NCBI RefSeq assembly: GCF_003385235.1
Contig: NZ_PQIA01000076.1
Span: forward strand, 1-45,804
Length of the DNA: 45,804 nt
Reading direction: 5' to 3'
DNA from: Amycolatopsis circi
GTDB lineage: Bacteria > Actinomycetota > Actinomycetes > Mycobacteriales > Pseudonocardiaceae
Shown: positions 24,125-32,653 of the stretch, in pieces
Position numbering within the stretch: position 1 is the stretch's first letter
How the letters are laid out: each line of letters begins with the position of its first letter
Position numbers and translations under genes: made by a program
The notes under the pieces: generated by a model
Database searches by the model: none
Told to the model about the DNA's origin: nothing
The model's input: only the letters and a program-made list of their open reading frames with translations

Positions 24125-24723
24125 AACCAGTCGTGCTCCCGGGCATACCGCGCCGCCTCGTGCCGCGTCCGCGTCTGCGTCTTCTGCATCGCGTTGGACA
24201 GGTAATTCCGCACAGTCCCCTCCGCCAGATGCAGCTGCGCGGCGATGTCCGCGACCGAATACCCCTCCCGAGTCGCCCGCAGCACGTCGATTTCCCGCAC
24301 GGTCAACGGACAGTCGTCCACCACCGCGAGCGCCGAGACGTCCGGGTCGATCCAGCGTTTGCCCTCGTCCAGCGTCCGGATCACCGACGCGATGTGCGCC
24401 GGTTCCGCCGATTTGCTGACGAATCCCTGCACGCCGAGTTTCAACGCCTTGCGCAGCACGCCCGGCCGCGCGTGCCGGGTCAGCATCAGGATCACCTGCT
24501 CCGGCCGTTCCCGCCGGATCCGCGCGACCGCGCCCAGACCGTCCACATTGGGCATCTCCAGGTCGATCACCAGCACGTCCGGCCGATGCTCCACAGTGGC
24601 CCGCACCGCCGCCTCGCCGTCTTCCGCCTCGGCGAGCACGGTGATCTCGCCTTCCATCGGCAGCAGCGCAGCCATCGCCTTGCGGAGCAGAGCTTCGTCG
24701 TCGGCAAGCACCACCGTCGTCAT
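24121..24723 (-). CDS. NarL/FixJ-type response regulator
   Basis: A 200-aa two-component regulator. The receiver domain spans residues 1-118 with acidic pocket D8/D9, phospho-acceptor D54 (VLVIDLEMPN), T82 (MLT) and K104 (VSKSA). The LuxR-type HTH spans 137-195 (LTVREIDVLRATREGYSVAD). Start and stop overlap the kinase as ATGA, so the two are made together. It most likely controls the divergent ABC exporter, the usual arrangement for DesKR-like pairs. Its stop codon lies inside a palindrome. Confidence 0.93.
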   Translation of the reverse strand: MTTVVLADDEALLRKAMAALLPMEGEITVLAEAEDGEAAVRATVEHRPDVLVIDLEMPNVDGLGAVARIRRERPEQVILMLTRHARPGVLRKALKLGVQGFVSKSAEPAHIASVIRTLDEGKRWIDPDVSALAVVDDCPLTVREIDVLRATREGYSVADIAAQLHLAEGTVRNYLSNAMQKTQTRTRHEAARYAREHDWL

Positions 24724-25859
24724 CGCGCCACCTTCTCCGGAAAGGAAGCGGCGGTCACGAACCGGCCGTCCTTCTGCTCCACCGTCAATTCTCCGCCCTG
24801 ATCCGCCAGCCGGCCCGCCAAAGTGGACAGTCCACTTAGTACCGGACCCTCACCGTCTGCGGCTCCGTCGTTGACGATGCTGATCCCCGCTTCGGCCAAC
24901 GTGATCCGCACCTGCCGCGCTTGCGCGTGTCGGAGGATGTTCGTAGTGGTCTCGCGCAGCACCTGCCCGAGCAGCTCGTCCACGCCCGAGTTGACCTCCG
25001 CGTTCCGATCGATCCGCACATGGATTCCCGCCGCCTCGAAGAGGTTCTTCGCGTTCTCCAGCTCCGCGGACAGATTGAGCCGACGCTGGGCGTAAGCGAG
25101 TTCCTTGGTCTGCACGATGGTGTCGCCGACCAGCGTGTGCACCTCGCGCAGTTCTTCCCGCGCCCGTTCGAGATCCCGGTGCAGCAGCTTCTCCGCGAGC
25201 GCGACCTTCAGCTTCACTACGTGCAGCGTGTGGCCCTGAATGTCGTGCAACTCGCTGGCGAACCGGACGCGTTCCCGGACCACCGCCAGTTCCGCTTCCT
25301 TCTCCCGGGACTCTTCCAGTTCCGCGACGAGGTCGTAGAGCTTCTGGCTGGCGAACATCAACAGGGTCGACAGCGCCGAGCCGACCGCCGGAGTCACCAC
25401 ATAGGCCAGCACCCGCGCGCCGAGATGGTCGTGCTGCACCAGCAGATTCGTCGCTCCGATCGCGCCGGTCAGCCCGGCGAGGACGACCAGCGCGGCGAAC
25501 CGGTGCCGCGGCAACGGCGGGATGAGGAACGACCCGACCATGCTCAGCCCGTAGAACGCCATGGTGCTGTTGCTCAGCGCGCCGCCGAACCAGACGAACG
25601 CGGTGAGCACCAGGCTCGGGCGCGCGGTGCGGACGAAGTCGCCCGCGGTCCAGCGTTCGGCAGTGGCGGCCGCGGCCAGCAGCCCGATCGCCTGGATGCC
25701 GACGTGCCACCAGGTCCGGCTGCTGACGACGATCAGCAGCACCCCGACCACCAGCAGCGGCGGCATCACCGTGATGAGGTTGAGCCGCCGCAGCCGGTCC
25801 TGGACCGCGTCGCCGGACCAGGACATCCGGCGGGGCCGCGGCGGACGGATCTCGGTCAT
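24720..25859 (-). CDS. Sensor histidine kinase (HisKA_3, DesK-like)
   Basis: A 379-aa membrane kinase. About five membrane helices lie between residues 28 and 168, with little extracytoplasmic sequence, so the signal is probably in or at the membrane. A coiled linker (AELEESREKEAELAVVRER) leads to the HisKA_3 box FASELHDIQGH with phospho-acceptor H205. An N-box-like ETTTNILRHAQARQ follows at about 295-310, and a shortened ATPase end. The last G-boxes are weak, as in many DesK relatives. GGAG precedes the ATG. It is divergent from the ABC exporter genes. Confidence 0.9.
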   Translation of the reverse strand: MTEIRPPRPRRMSWSGDAVQDRLRRLNLITVMPPLLVVGVLLIVVSSRTWWHVGIQAIGLLAAAATAERWTAGDFVRTARPSLVLTAFVWFGGALSNSTMAFYGLSMVGSFLIPPLPRHRFAALVVLAGLTGAIGATNLLVQHDHLGARVLAYVVTPAVGSALSTLLMFASQKLYDLVAELEESREKEAELAVVRERVRFASELHDIQGHTLHVVKLKVALAEKLLHRDLERAREELREVHTLVGDTIVQTKELAYAQRRLNLSAELENAKNLFEAAGIHVRIDRNAEVNSGVDELLGQVLRETTTNILRHAQARQVRITLAEAGISIVNDGAADGEGPVLSGLSTLAGRLADQGGELTVEQKDGRFVTAASFPEKVAR

Positions 25860-25922
25860 GGTGCTCCAGTTTCGGCCGGGCGGTTCGGCCCCAGCATGCC
25901 GCAGCCGCGCAGCGCCTACCAG

Positions 25923-25935
25923 TGACGCAGTGTCA
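25923..25935. promoter_or_regulatory. Dyad TGAC-N5-GTCA between kinase and exporter genes
   Basis: A short palindrome lies 59 nt before the exporter ATPase start and 63 nt from the kinase start, the place expected for the response regulator site. Arms are 4 bp, so this is only a candidate. Confidence 0.3.
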
Positions 25936-25994
25936 TGTCTTCGGCTGACGCGACCGCACTACTCCGGGCCAGCGGAACCGGCTGGAATCGGGGT

Positions 25995-26879
25995 ATGTCC
26001 ACAAGCCCAGTCATCGATGTCGACCGCCTGAACCTCACTTACGGCGATTTCCAGGCCGTGCGCGACCTGTCGTTCCAGGTCGGCCGCGGCGAACTGTACG
26101 CGCTGCTCGGCACGAACGGCGCCGGGAAGACCTCGACGCTGGAGACCGTCGAGGGCCACCGGGCACCCAGCTCAGGCACGGTCCGGGTGTTCGGCAAGGA
26201 CCCGCGCGACCGCGCCGCCGTGCGTCCCCGGATGGGGATCATGCTGCAGGAGAGCGGCTTCTCGCCAGACCTGACCGTCCGCGAATCAATCCGGTTGATC
26301 GGCAGTCTCACTCAGCGCAGCGACAACGTCGAGCGACTGCTCGGCATCACGGACCTCACCCGCAAAGCCACGACAAGGGTGTCGCAGCTGTCCGGCGGCG
26401 AAAAGCGCCGACTCGACTTCGCCACCGCCGTGTACGGGACGCCGGACCTGGTCTTCCTCGACGAGCCGACCACTGGCCTGGACATCCAATCGCGCGACGC
26501 GGTGTGGGGCGCGGTGGACCGCCTCCGCGAGGACGGCACCACGATCGTCCTCACCACGCATTACCTCGAAGAAGCGCAGCAGCGCGCCGACCGCATCGGC
26601 CTGATGCACCAGGGCACGCTCAACCGCGAAGGCACCGTTGCCGAACTGACTCGGACGCTGCCCGCGACCATCCGCTTCGGGCTTCCGCCGCACGCGCCGA
26701 TGCCGCCGCTGCAAGCGACCCGCGAAGAAGACGGCCAGTTCCTCATCGAGACCTTCGGCCTGCAGAAAGACCTGCACACCCTGCTCGGCTGGGCACAGGA
26801 CGGCGCGGTGGAACTGGCCGAACTGGAAGCCGGTCCGACTCGCCTCGACGACGTCTTCCGCGCCATCGGCAACGCGTAA
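25995..26879 (+). CDS. ABC exporter ATP-binding protein
   Basis: A 294-aa ATPase of the drug/antibiotic exporter type. Walker A GTNGAGKT is at 39-46, Q-loop LQES at 84-87, signature LSGGEKRR at 132-139 (E in place of the usual Q), Walker B LVFLDEP at 152-158 and the H-loop THYLEEA. A 75-residue C-terminal extension ending RLDDVFRAIG is typical of the DrrA-like subfamily. ATG 25995 is preferred to an in-frame ATG 25935, which would read through the promoter region. The permease follows after 22 nt. Likely under control of the divergent kinase/regulator pair. Confidence 0.93.
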   Translation: MSTSPVIDVDRLNLTYGDFQAVRDLSFQVGRGELYALLGTNGAGKTSTLETVEGHRAPSSGTVRVFGKDPRDRAAVRPRMGIMLQESGFSPDLTVRESIRLIGSLTQRSDNVERLLGITDLTRKATTRVSQLSGGEKRRLDFATAVYGTPDLVFLDEPTTGLDIQSRDAVWGAVDRLREDGTTIVLTTHYLEEAQQRADRIGLMHQGTLNREGTVAELTRTLPATIRFGLPPHAPMPPLQATREEDGQFLIETFGLQKDLHTLLGWAQDGAVELAELEAGPTRLDDVFRAIGNA

Positions 26880-26901
26880 CCCATTCCCGAAAGGCTTTCC
26901 C

Positions 26902-27621
26902 ATGTTCTCCATCGCCCGCGGCGAACTGATCCAGCTCTTCCGAAATCGCCTGGTATTGGTCACTTCGCTGATCCTGCCCATCGCATTCAGCGCATTTTTC
27001 ATTTCCCAGCACGAAACCTTCGCACAACTCGGCAGCCTCGGTTATATCGCGGCGCTGACGCTTTCCTTCATCACCGCGATCGGCCTGTACACCACCACCG
27101 TCACCACTCTCGCCGCCCGACGGCAGAACCTGTTCCTCAAACGATTGCGTTCCACCGCGGCGAGCGACTCCGGCATTCTCGTCGGCCTGCTCCTGCCGAT
27201 CACCGTGATCACCACGATCCAGGTCGCGGTCATCCTCGCCGTGCTCGGCGCGGTCACCGGACTGCCGAAGAACCCGCTGCTGCTGGTGGTCGCGGTCGTC
27301 GCGACGGTCGCCATGATGCTCGCGCTGGGCCTGGCCACCGCCGGTCTGACAAACTCGCCGGAGCACGCCCAGGTCACCACGCTGCCGATCACCCTCACCG
27401 TCCTCGCGGTAGCAAGTTGGATCGGAATCACCGGAACGGAACGGCTTTCCCTCCTGAAACGACTTCTCCCCGGCGGGGCGGCTACCGAACTCGTATTGAA
27501 TTCCTGGAATGGCGGTGCCTCGGTCACCGAATCGCTAGTCCTGCTCGGCCCGATCGCGGCGTGGCTGATTCTCAGCGGCACCCTGGCGACCCGACTATTC
27601 CGCTGGGAACCGCGCCGCTGA
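26902..27621 (+). CDS. ABC-2-type exporter permease
   Basis: A 239-aa permease with six predicted membrane helices. The first two flank FFISQHETFAQLG, and the coupling segment AARRQNLFLKRLRSTAASDS after helix 2 is the conserved cytoplasmic contact of ABC-2 permeases. It pairs with the preceding ATPase (AAAGG 9 nt before the ATG) to form an exporter, probably a homodimer of each chain. The substrate, probably a toxic or membrane-active compound, cannot be read. The next gene is 193 bp away and separately transcribed. Confidence 0.9.
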   Translation: MFSIARGELIQLFRNRLVLVTSLILPIAFSAFFISQHETFAQLGSLGYIAALTLSFITAIGLYTTTVTTLAARRQNLFLKRLRSTAASDSGILVGLLLPITVITTIQVAVILAVLGAVTGLPKNPLLLVVAVVATVAMMLALGLATAGLTNSPEHAQVTTLPITLTVLAVASWIGITGTERLSLLKRLLPGGAATELVLNSWNGGASVTESLVLLGPIAAWLILSGTLATRLFRWEPRR

Positions 27622-27814
27622 AACCCCTTCCGGCACCGAGGAGATCGGAGTAACGTCGGCGGCGATCTCGATCGTCGACGTGTGCGCGGAGACTCGGCCG
27701 GAAGCCGGCCCCGACCGGCGGCCGAACCGCGGCGTCCGCGAACACAGCTTGATTTCGTGCACTTTCCCGTCAGTTTCCTGAGTTCGCTTGATCTCGGCAA
27801 AGGATTGGAAGACA

Positions 27815-29335
27815 GTGCGAAAACGACTGTTCGTCGTACTGGCTGCCGCCGCCTTGACGGCGACCGCCGCTCCGGCGTATGCGGCTACCGCCAAGTCCGC
27901 GGTGAACTGGGGAGCGTGCCCGGCCGACGTCGCCGCGCCGCCGCAACTGCAATGCGCGTCGCTCGACGTGCCGCTGGACTACCGGAATCCGGACGGCAAG
28001 AAGATCGGCATCGAGATCTCCCGGCTGCGGAGCGTCGATCCGGCGGCCCGGCGCGGGGTGCTGCTGTTCAATCCGGGAGGCCCCGGCGGTCTCGGCCTGA
28101 CGTTCCCGCTGGACCTGGTCCGGGCAGGCGTCCCGACGAGCGTGCTCGCCCGCTACGACCTGATCGGCTTCGACCCCCTCGGAGTCGCCCACAGCAGTCC
28201 GGTGAACTGCAACCTGACCGCGGACCAGACAGTGATCGCTCCGAAGTACGCGCACAGCGAGGCTGACGTCGTCGACGCCTCCGCGTTCGCCAAGGGCATC
28301 GCGCAGCAGTGCGCGGCCTCGGAATCCGCGTCCGTGCTGCCGTATCTGACGACCGCGAACACCGCGCGGGACATGGACCAGATCCGGGCCGCCCTCGGGG
28401 AGCCGAAGATCTCCTACGTCGGCTACTCGTACGGCACCTACCTCGGCGGCGCGTACGCGACGCTGTTCCCGAACCAAACCGACCGAGTGGTGCTCGACAG
28501 CGTTCTCGGGCCGGGCGGTTACGACATCACCGCCGCACGGCGGTTCGCCGAAGGCATGCAGGACCGCTTCCCGGACTTCGCGAAGTGGGCGGCCGCTCGC
28601 AATTCCGCCTACGGTCTCGGCGCCACGCCGACCGCGGTCACCGCGACCTTCTTCAAGCTCGCGGACAAGCTCGACGAGGCCCCGGTGGCCGGCATCGACG
28701 GCTCGTACTTCCGGCTGGTGACGCACAGCCTGATCTACCAGAACCAGTCGTTCCCGAGGCTGGCGCAGGCGTGGCAGGCTCTCCTCGCGAACCAGGTCCC
28801 GTCGGGCACCGTGCGGCCGGCCCCGACGCCGACCGAACAGAGCCAGGTCGGCACGATGATTTCGATTCTGTGCGGGGACAACGCGTGGCCGCGGACGATT
28901 TCGACCTATCAGGACAACGTCGCACGGGACCGGGCCGCGTACCCGATGCTCGGCGGCGCGACGGCGAACGTCTGGCCGTGCGCGCACTGGCCGAAGCAGC
29001 CGATCGAAACGCCGGTCAAGTTCAGCGACCAGGGACCGTCGAACCTGTTGCTGGTCCAGAACACCCGCGACCCGGCGACCCCGCTGTCCGGCGCGCTGGA
29101 AACCCGCGCGCAGTTCGGCGACCGGGCCCGGATGGTCACCGTGGACCAGGGCGGCCACGGCGCGGCGCTCCCGTTCCTGAACAGCTGCGGCTTCAGCACC
29201 GTCACTGACTTCCTGGTGAACGGAACGCGTCCGGACACCGACAAGTTCTGCACTGCCGAAGCGAGCGCGCGAGGCCTCAGCCCGCAGCAACAGCAAGCAG
29301 CCGACAGGATCCTCGACCGGATGACGAGGCACTGA
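27815..29335 (+). CDS. Secreted tripeptidyl aminopeptidase-like alpha/beta hydrolase, paralogue 1
   Basis: A 506-aa S33-type peptidase, first of three tandem paralogues. GTG 27815 is chosen because all three copies keep a GTG-CGA-AAA start behind an AAAGGA-type site; an in-frame ATG at 27788 would spoil the signal peptide (1-23, ending PAYA-AT). RGVLLFNPGGPGG (80-92) builds the oxyanion hole; the triad is Ser205 (GYSYG), Asp419 (NTRDPATP) and His448 (QGGHG); the C-terminal part is the TAP-like domain. It should release tripeptides from protein N-termini outside the cell. Position 122 in FDPLGVAHS is Leu where the paralogues and most relatives have Arg. The stop is followed by its own terminator. 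Confidence 0.92.
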   Translation: MRKRLFVVLAAAALTATAAPAYAATAKSAVNWGACPADVAAPPQLQCASLDVPLDYRNPDGKKIGIEISRLRSVDPAARRGVLLFNPGGPGGLGLTFPLDLVRAGVPTSVLARYDLIGFDPLGVAHSSPVNCNLTADQTVIAPKYAHSEADVVDASAFAKGIAQQCAASESASVLPYLTTANTARDMDQIRAALGEPKISYVGYSYGTYLGGAYATLFPNQTDRVVLDSVLGPGGYDITAARRFAEGMQDRFPDFAKWAAARNSAYGLGATPTAVTATFFKLADKLDEAPVAGIDGSYFRLVTHSLIYQNQSFPRLAQAWQALLANQVPSGTVRPAPTPTEQSQVGTMISILCGDNAWPRTISTYQDNVARDRAAYPMLGGATANVWPCAHWPKQPIETPVKFSDQGPSNLLLVQNTRDPATPLSGALETRAQFGDRARMVTVDQGGHGAALPFLNSCGFSTVTDFLVNGTRPDTDKFCTAEASARGLSPQQQQAADRILDRMTRH

Positions 29336-29359
29336 ACCGACGATGGGCGGGGCGATGAT

Positions 29360-29397
29360 CGACGGTGGGGCGGGCTTCCCGCTCCACCGTCGTTTTT
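29360..29397 (+). terminator. Intrinsic terminator after peptidase paralogue 1
   Basis: CGACGGTGGGGCGGG (29360-29374) pairs over 15 bp (one G-T) with 29378-29392 around a 3-nt loop and is followed by TTTTT. It is the clearest intrinsic terminator in the window, 24 nt after the stop. Confidence 0.9.
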
Positions 29398-29491
29398 CCG
29401 CGCGGGAATGCCGATCCTCGGCGATCACCTTCGCGCCCTCTTCCCTCCGAGTTCCCCGAGTTCGATCGATCTCGACAAAGGAAGGAAAACA

Positions 29492-31012
29492 GTGCGAAAA
29501 CAATTGCTCGTCGTACTCGCCGCCGCCGCGTTGACGGCGACCGCGGTTCCGGCGTCTGCCGCCTCCGCTAAACCCGCGGTGAACTGGGGCGCGTGCCCGG
29601 CCGACGTCGCCGCGCCACCGCAACTGCAGTGCGCCTCGCTCGAAGTGCCGCTGGACTACCGGAATCCGGACGGCAAGAAGATCATCGTCGAAATCTCCCG
29701 GCTGCCCAGCACAGATCCGGCGAAACGGCGCGGGGTCCTGCTGTTCAACCCGGGCGGCCCCGGCGGACCCGGCCTGGCCTTCCCGCTGACCTGGGCGAAT
29801 CTCGGTGCTCCGGCAAGCCTGCTCGCGGAGTACGACCTGATCGGCTTCGACCCGCGCGGGGTCGGCCACAGCACTCCGGTGAGCTGCGACCTGAGTCCCG
29901 AGCAGCTTTTGCTCGCGCCGAAGTACGCGCACAACCGCGAGGAAGTCGTTCAGGCCTCGGCGGCCGCGAAGCAGATCGCGCAGAAATGCGCCAATTCGGC
30001 CTCCGCGCCGATCCTGCCGTACATCACCACCGCGAACACCGCGCGAGACATGGACCAGATCCGTGCCGCGCTGGGCGAGTCGAAAATCTCGTACTTCGGC
30101 TTGTCCTATGGCACCTATCTCGGCGGGGTGTACGCGTCCCTGTTCCCGGACCAGACCGACCGAGTCGTGCTCGACAGCGTCGTCGGACCGACCGGTGTCG
30201 ACGTCACCACGGCCCGGCGTTTGGCCGAGGGAATGCACGACCGCTTCCCCGACTTCGCGAAATGGGCCGCTGTCCGCAATTCGATCTACGGTCTCGGCGC
30301 CACTCCCGCAGAAGTCACCGCGACCTTCTTCAAACTCGCCGACCGGCTTGACCAGCACCCGATAGCGGGCCTCGACGGCTCGCTCTTCCGGCTGGGAACG
30401 CACAGCCTGACTTACCAGACGTTGACCTTCCCCAAGCTGGCGCAGACGTGGCAAGCCCTCCTCGACAACCAGGCACCCGGCCCGTTGCAACCGCCCGCCA
30501 CGGGTTCGGAGCAGAGCCAGCGCGGCACCATGATCTCGATACTGTGCGGGGACAACGCCTGGCCGCGGTCAATTTCGACCTATCAGCGAAACGTCGCGCA
30601 CGACCGGGCCGAGTTCCCGATGCTCGGCGGCGCGGAGGCGAACGTCTGGCCCTGTGCGCACTGGGCCGCGCAGCCGCTCGAACCCCCGGTGCAGTTCAGC
30701 GATCAGGGACCGTCGAACCTGCTGCTGGTCCAGAACTTGCGTGATCCGGCGACCCCGCTGTCCGGCGCCCTCGAGACCCGCGAGGCGTTCGGCAGCCGGG
30801 CGCGAATGGTCACTGTGGACCAGGGTGGACACGGCGTCGGCCTCCCGTATCTGAACAGCTGTGGCTTCGCGGCCGTCACCGATTACCTCGTGCACGGCAC
30901 GCGACCCGAAGCCGACAAATTCTGTGGCGCCGAAGCGAATGCCACGCGATCGCTTACCCCGCAACAACAACAGGCAGCCGACAAGATCGCGGATCAGCTG
31001 CGACAGTACTGA
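29492..31012 (+). CDS. Secreted tripeptidyl aminopeptidase-like alpha/beta hydrolase, paralogue 2
   Basis: A 506-aa close paralogue of its neighbours with the same architecture: signal peptide 1-23 (LLVVLAAAALTATAVPASA), LLFNPGGPGG, nucleophile Ser205 in GLSYG, the Asp in NLRDPATP and the His in QGGHG. The FDPRGVGHS motif is canonical here. GTG 29492 follows AAAGGAAGG. The leader repeats part of the paralogue 1 leader (GAGTTCG, GATCTCG, CAAAGGA blocks), and the stop is followed by a terminator related to that of paralogue 1, so promoter, gene and terminator were duplicated together. The copies have diverged enough to suggest different specificities. Confidence 0.92.
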   Translation: MRKQLLVVLAAAALTATAVPASAASAKPAVNWGACPADVAAPPQLQCASLEVPLDYRNPDGKKIIVEISRLPSTDPAKRRGVLLFNPGGPGGPGLAFPLTWANLGAPASLLAEYDLIGFDPRGVGHSTPVSCDLSPEQLLLAPKYAHNREEVVQASAAAKQIAQKCANSASAPILPYITTANTARDMDQIRAALGESKISYFGLSYGTYLGGVYASLFPDQTDRVVLDSVVGPTGVDVTTARRLAEGMHDRFPDFAKWAAVRNSIYGLGATPAEVTATFFKLADRLDQHPIAGLDGSLFRLGTHSLTYQTLTFPKLAQTWQALLDNQAPGPLQPPATGSEQSQRGTMISILCGDNAWPRSISTYQRNVAHDRAEFPMLGGAEANVWPCAHWAAQPLEPPVQFSDQGPSNLLLVQNLRDPATPLSGALETREAFGSRARMVTVDQGGHGVGLPYLNSCGFAAVTDYLVHGTRPEADKFCGAEANATRSLTPQQQQAADKIADQLRQY

Positions 31013-31024
31013 CTCGACGATGAT

Positions 31025-31060
31025 CGACGGTGGGGCGGGCTTCTCGCCCCGCCGTCGTTT
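31025..31060 (+). terminator. Intrinsic terminator after peptidase paralogue 2
   Basis: CGACGGTGGGGCG (31025-31037) pairs with 31045-31057 over 13 bp including one T-G pair and is followed by TTTG, 12 nt after the stop and only 22 nt before the next GTG. It is clearly related to the hairpin at 29360-29397. Confidence 0.8.
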
Positions 31061-31081
31061 GTCCGCGCGGAAAGGAAAACT

Positions 31082-32605
31082 GTGCGAAAACAATTGCTCG
31101 CCGTACTCGCCGCCGCGGCATTGACGGCGACCGCGGTTCCGGCCTCCGCCGCATTTGCTAGACCCGCGGCGAATTGGGGCAAGTGTCCGGCAGACGTCGC
31201 GTCTCCGGCACTGCAATGCGCATCCGTCGAAGTACCGCTCGACTACCGAAAGCCGGACGGCAAGAAGATCAACGTCGAAATTTCCCGGCTGCCCAGCAGC
31301 GACCCAGCGAAACGACGCGGAGTTCTGCTGTTCAACCCGGGCGGCCCCGGCGGTACCGGTCTCACGTACCCGCTGGAAATGGCTCAACTCGGCCTGCCGA
31401 CGAGCCTGCTCGCCGAGTACGACCTGATCGGCTTCGACCCGCGAGGAGTCGTCCACAGCAGCCCGCTGACCTGCGACCTGAAACCGGCACAACTCCTCAC
31501 CATCGTGCCCAGCTACGCGCACAACCCCGCCGAAGTCACCGCGGCCGCGGTATCCGCCAAACAGATTTCACAGCAATGCGCCTCGTCGACGTCCGCGTCG
31601 ATCCTGCCGTACATCACTACCGCGAACACCGCGCGCGACCTGGACCAGATCCGGTCAGCACTCGGCGAGTCCAAGATCTCCTATTACGGCTTGTCCTACG
31701 GCACCTACCTCGGCGGGGTGTACGCCTCGCTGTTCCCGGACCGGACCGACCGCGTAGTACTCGACAGTGTTCTCGGGCCGGACGGGTACGACATCACCGC
31801 ATCACGTCGGTTCGCCGAAGGAATGCAAGACCGCTTCCCTGATTTTGCAAAGTGGGCCGCCGTGCGCGATTCGAGTTACGGCCTCGGTGCCACCCCCGCC
31901 GAAGTCACCGCGACTTTCTTCCAGCTCGCGGACAAACTCGACCAGCATCCCACCGGCGGATACGACGGTTCGCTCTTCCGGTCGGCAACGCACAGCCTGA
32001 TCTACCAGACCTCAGCATTCCCCCTGCTGGCACAGCTCTGGCAGGCCTTCCGCACGGGCCAGGCACCCCCGGACGATTCGCTGCCGAGCACCACCGGTCC
32101 GATCCAGAGCCAGGTGAGCACGATGCTCTCGGTGGTGTGCGGCGACCACGCGTGGCCCCGGCAGATTTCGACGTATCAGCGAAACGTCGCGCACGACCGA
32201 GCCGAGTACCCGATGCTCGGCGGCGCGACGGCGAACGTTTGGCCCTGCGCGGCCTGGTCGTACCAGCCGGTCGAACCAGCAGTGCAATTCAGCGACCGAG
32301 GGCCATCGAATCTGCTGTTGGTGCAGAACCTGCGCGATCCTGCAACCCCGCTGTCCGGCGCGCTGGAAACCCGCGCGCGGTTCGGCGACCGGGCCCGAAT
32401 GGTCACTGCGGACCAAGGCGGCCACGGCGTCGCTCTCCCGTCCCTGAACAGCTGCGGCTTCAACGCCGTCATCGACTACCTCGTGCACGGCACCCGTCCC
32501 GCGACGGACAAATTCTGCGGAGCCGAGGCGAATGCCGCACGACCGCTTACCCCGCAACAACAACAGGCAGCCGGCAAGATCATGAACCGGCTGCGGCAGT
32601 ACTGA
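31082..32605 (+). CDS. Secreted tripeptidyl aminopeptidase-like alpha/beta hydrolase, paralogue 3
   Basis: A 507-aa third copy with signal peptide 1-23 and intact catalytic motifs: LLFNPGGPGG, GLSYG, NLRDPATP and QGGHG. FDPRGVVHS replaces Gly by Val next to the nucleophile region. The cap region (THSLIYQTSAFPLLAQLW) and the loop with DSLPSTTGPIQ differ most from the other copies. Only 69 bp, mostly a terminator, separate it from paralogue 2, so it either reads through that hairpin or has a promoter within or before it. It is convergent with the subtilisin gene. Confidence 0.92.
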   Translation: MRKQLLAVLAAAALTATAVPASAAFARPAANWGKCPADVASPALQCASVEVPLDYRKPDGKKINVEISRLPSSDPAKRRGVLLFNPGGPGGTGLTYPLEMAQLGLPTSLLAEYDLIGFDPRGVVHSSPLTCDLKPAQLLTIVPSYAHNPAEVTAAAVSAKQISQQCASSTSASILPYITTANTARDLDQIRSALGESKISYYGLSYGTYLGGVYASLFPDRTDRVVLDSVLGPDGYDITASRRFAEGMQDRFPDFAKWAAVRDSSYGLGATPAEVTATFFQLADKLDQHPTGGYDGSLFRSATHSLIYQTSAFPLLAQLWQAFRTGQAPPDDSLPSTTGPIQSQVSTMLSVVCGDHAWPRQISTYQRNVAHDRAEYPMLGGATANVWPCAAWSYQPVEPAVQFSDRGPSNLLLVQNLRDPATPLSGALETRARFGDRARMVTADQGGHGVALPSLNSCGFNAVIDYLVHGTRPATDKFCGAEANAARPLTPQQQQAAGKIMNRLRQY

Positions 32606-32617
32606 AACGACACTGAA

Positions 32618-32646
32618 GCGGTGGGGCGGACTTCCCGCCCCACCGC
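32618..32646. terminator. Bidirectional hairpin between peptidase paralogue 3 and the subtilisin gene
   Basis: GCGGTGGGGCGG (32618-32629) pairs perfectly over 12 bp with 32635-32646 around ACTTC. It sits between convergent genes and shares the GGTGGGGCGG core with the two upstream terminators. No T-run follows on either side. Confidence 0.75.
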
Positions 32647-32653
32647 CGCCCGT

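Noticed and set aside
27696..27710. GGCCGG-AAG-CCGGCC hairpin after the exporter permease
   Set aside because: A 6-bp stem in a very GC-rich context without a T-run cannot be told from chance; not listed as a terminator.
27770..30490. A 906-codon open frame antisense to two peptidase paralogues, and similar long antisense frames over 124-2987, 5130-6656, 13755-16163 and 20342-21970
   Set aside because: These are mirror frames of real high-GC genes. They lack family motifs and ribosome sites, have Arg/Gln/Val-rich compositions and cross gene boundaries.
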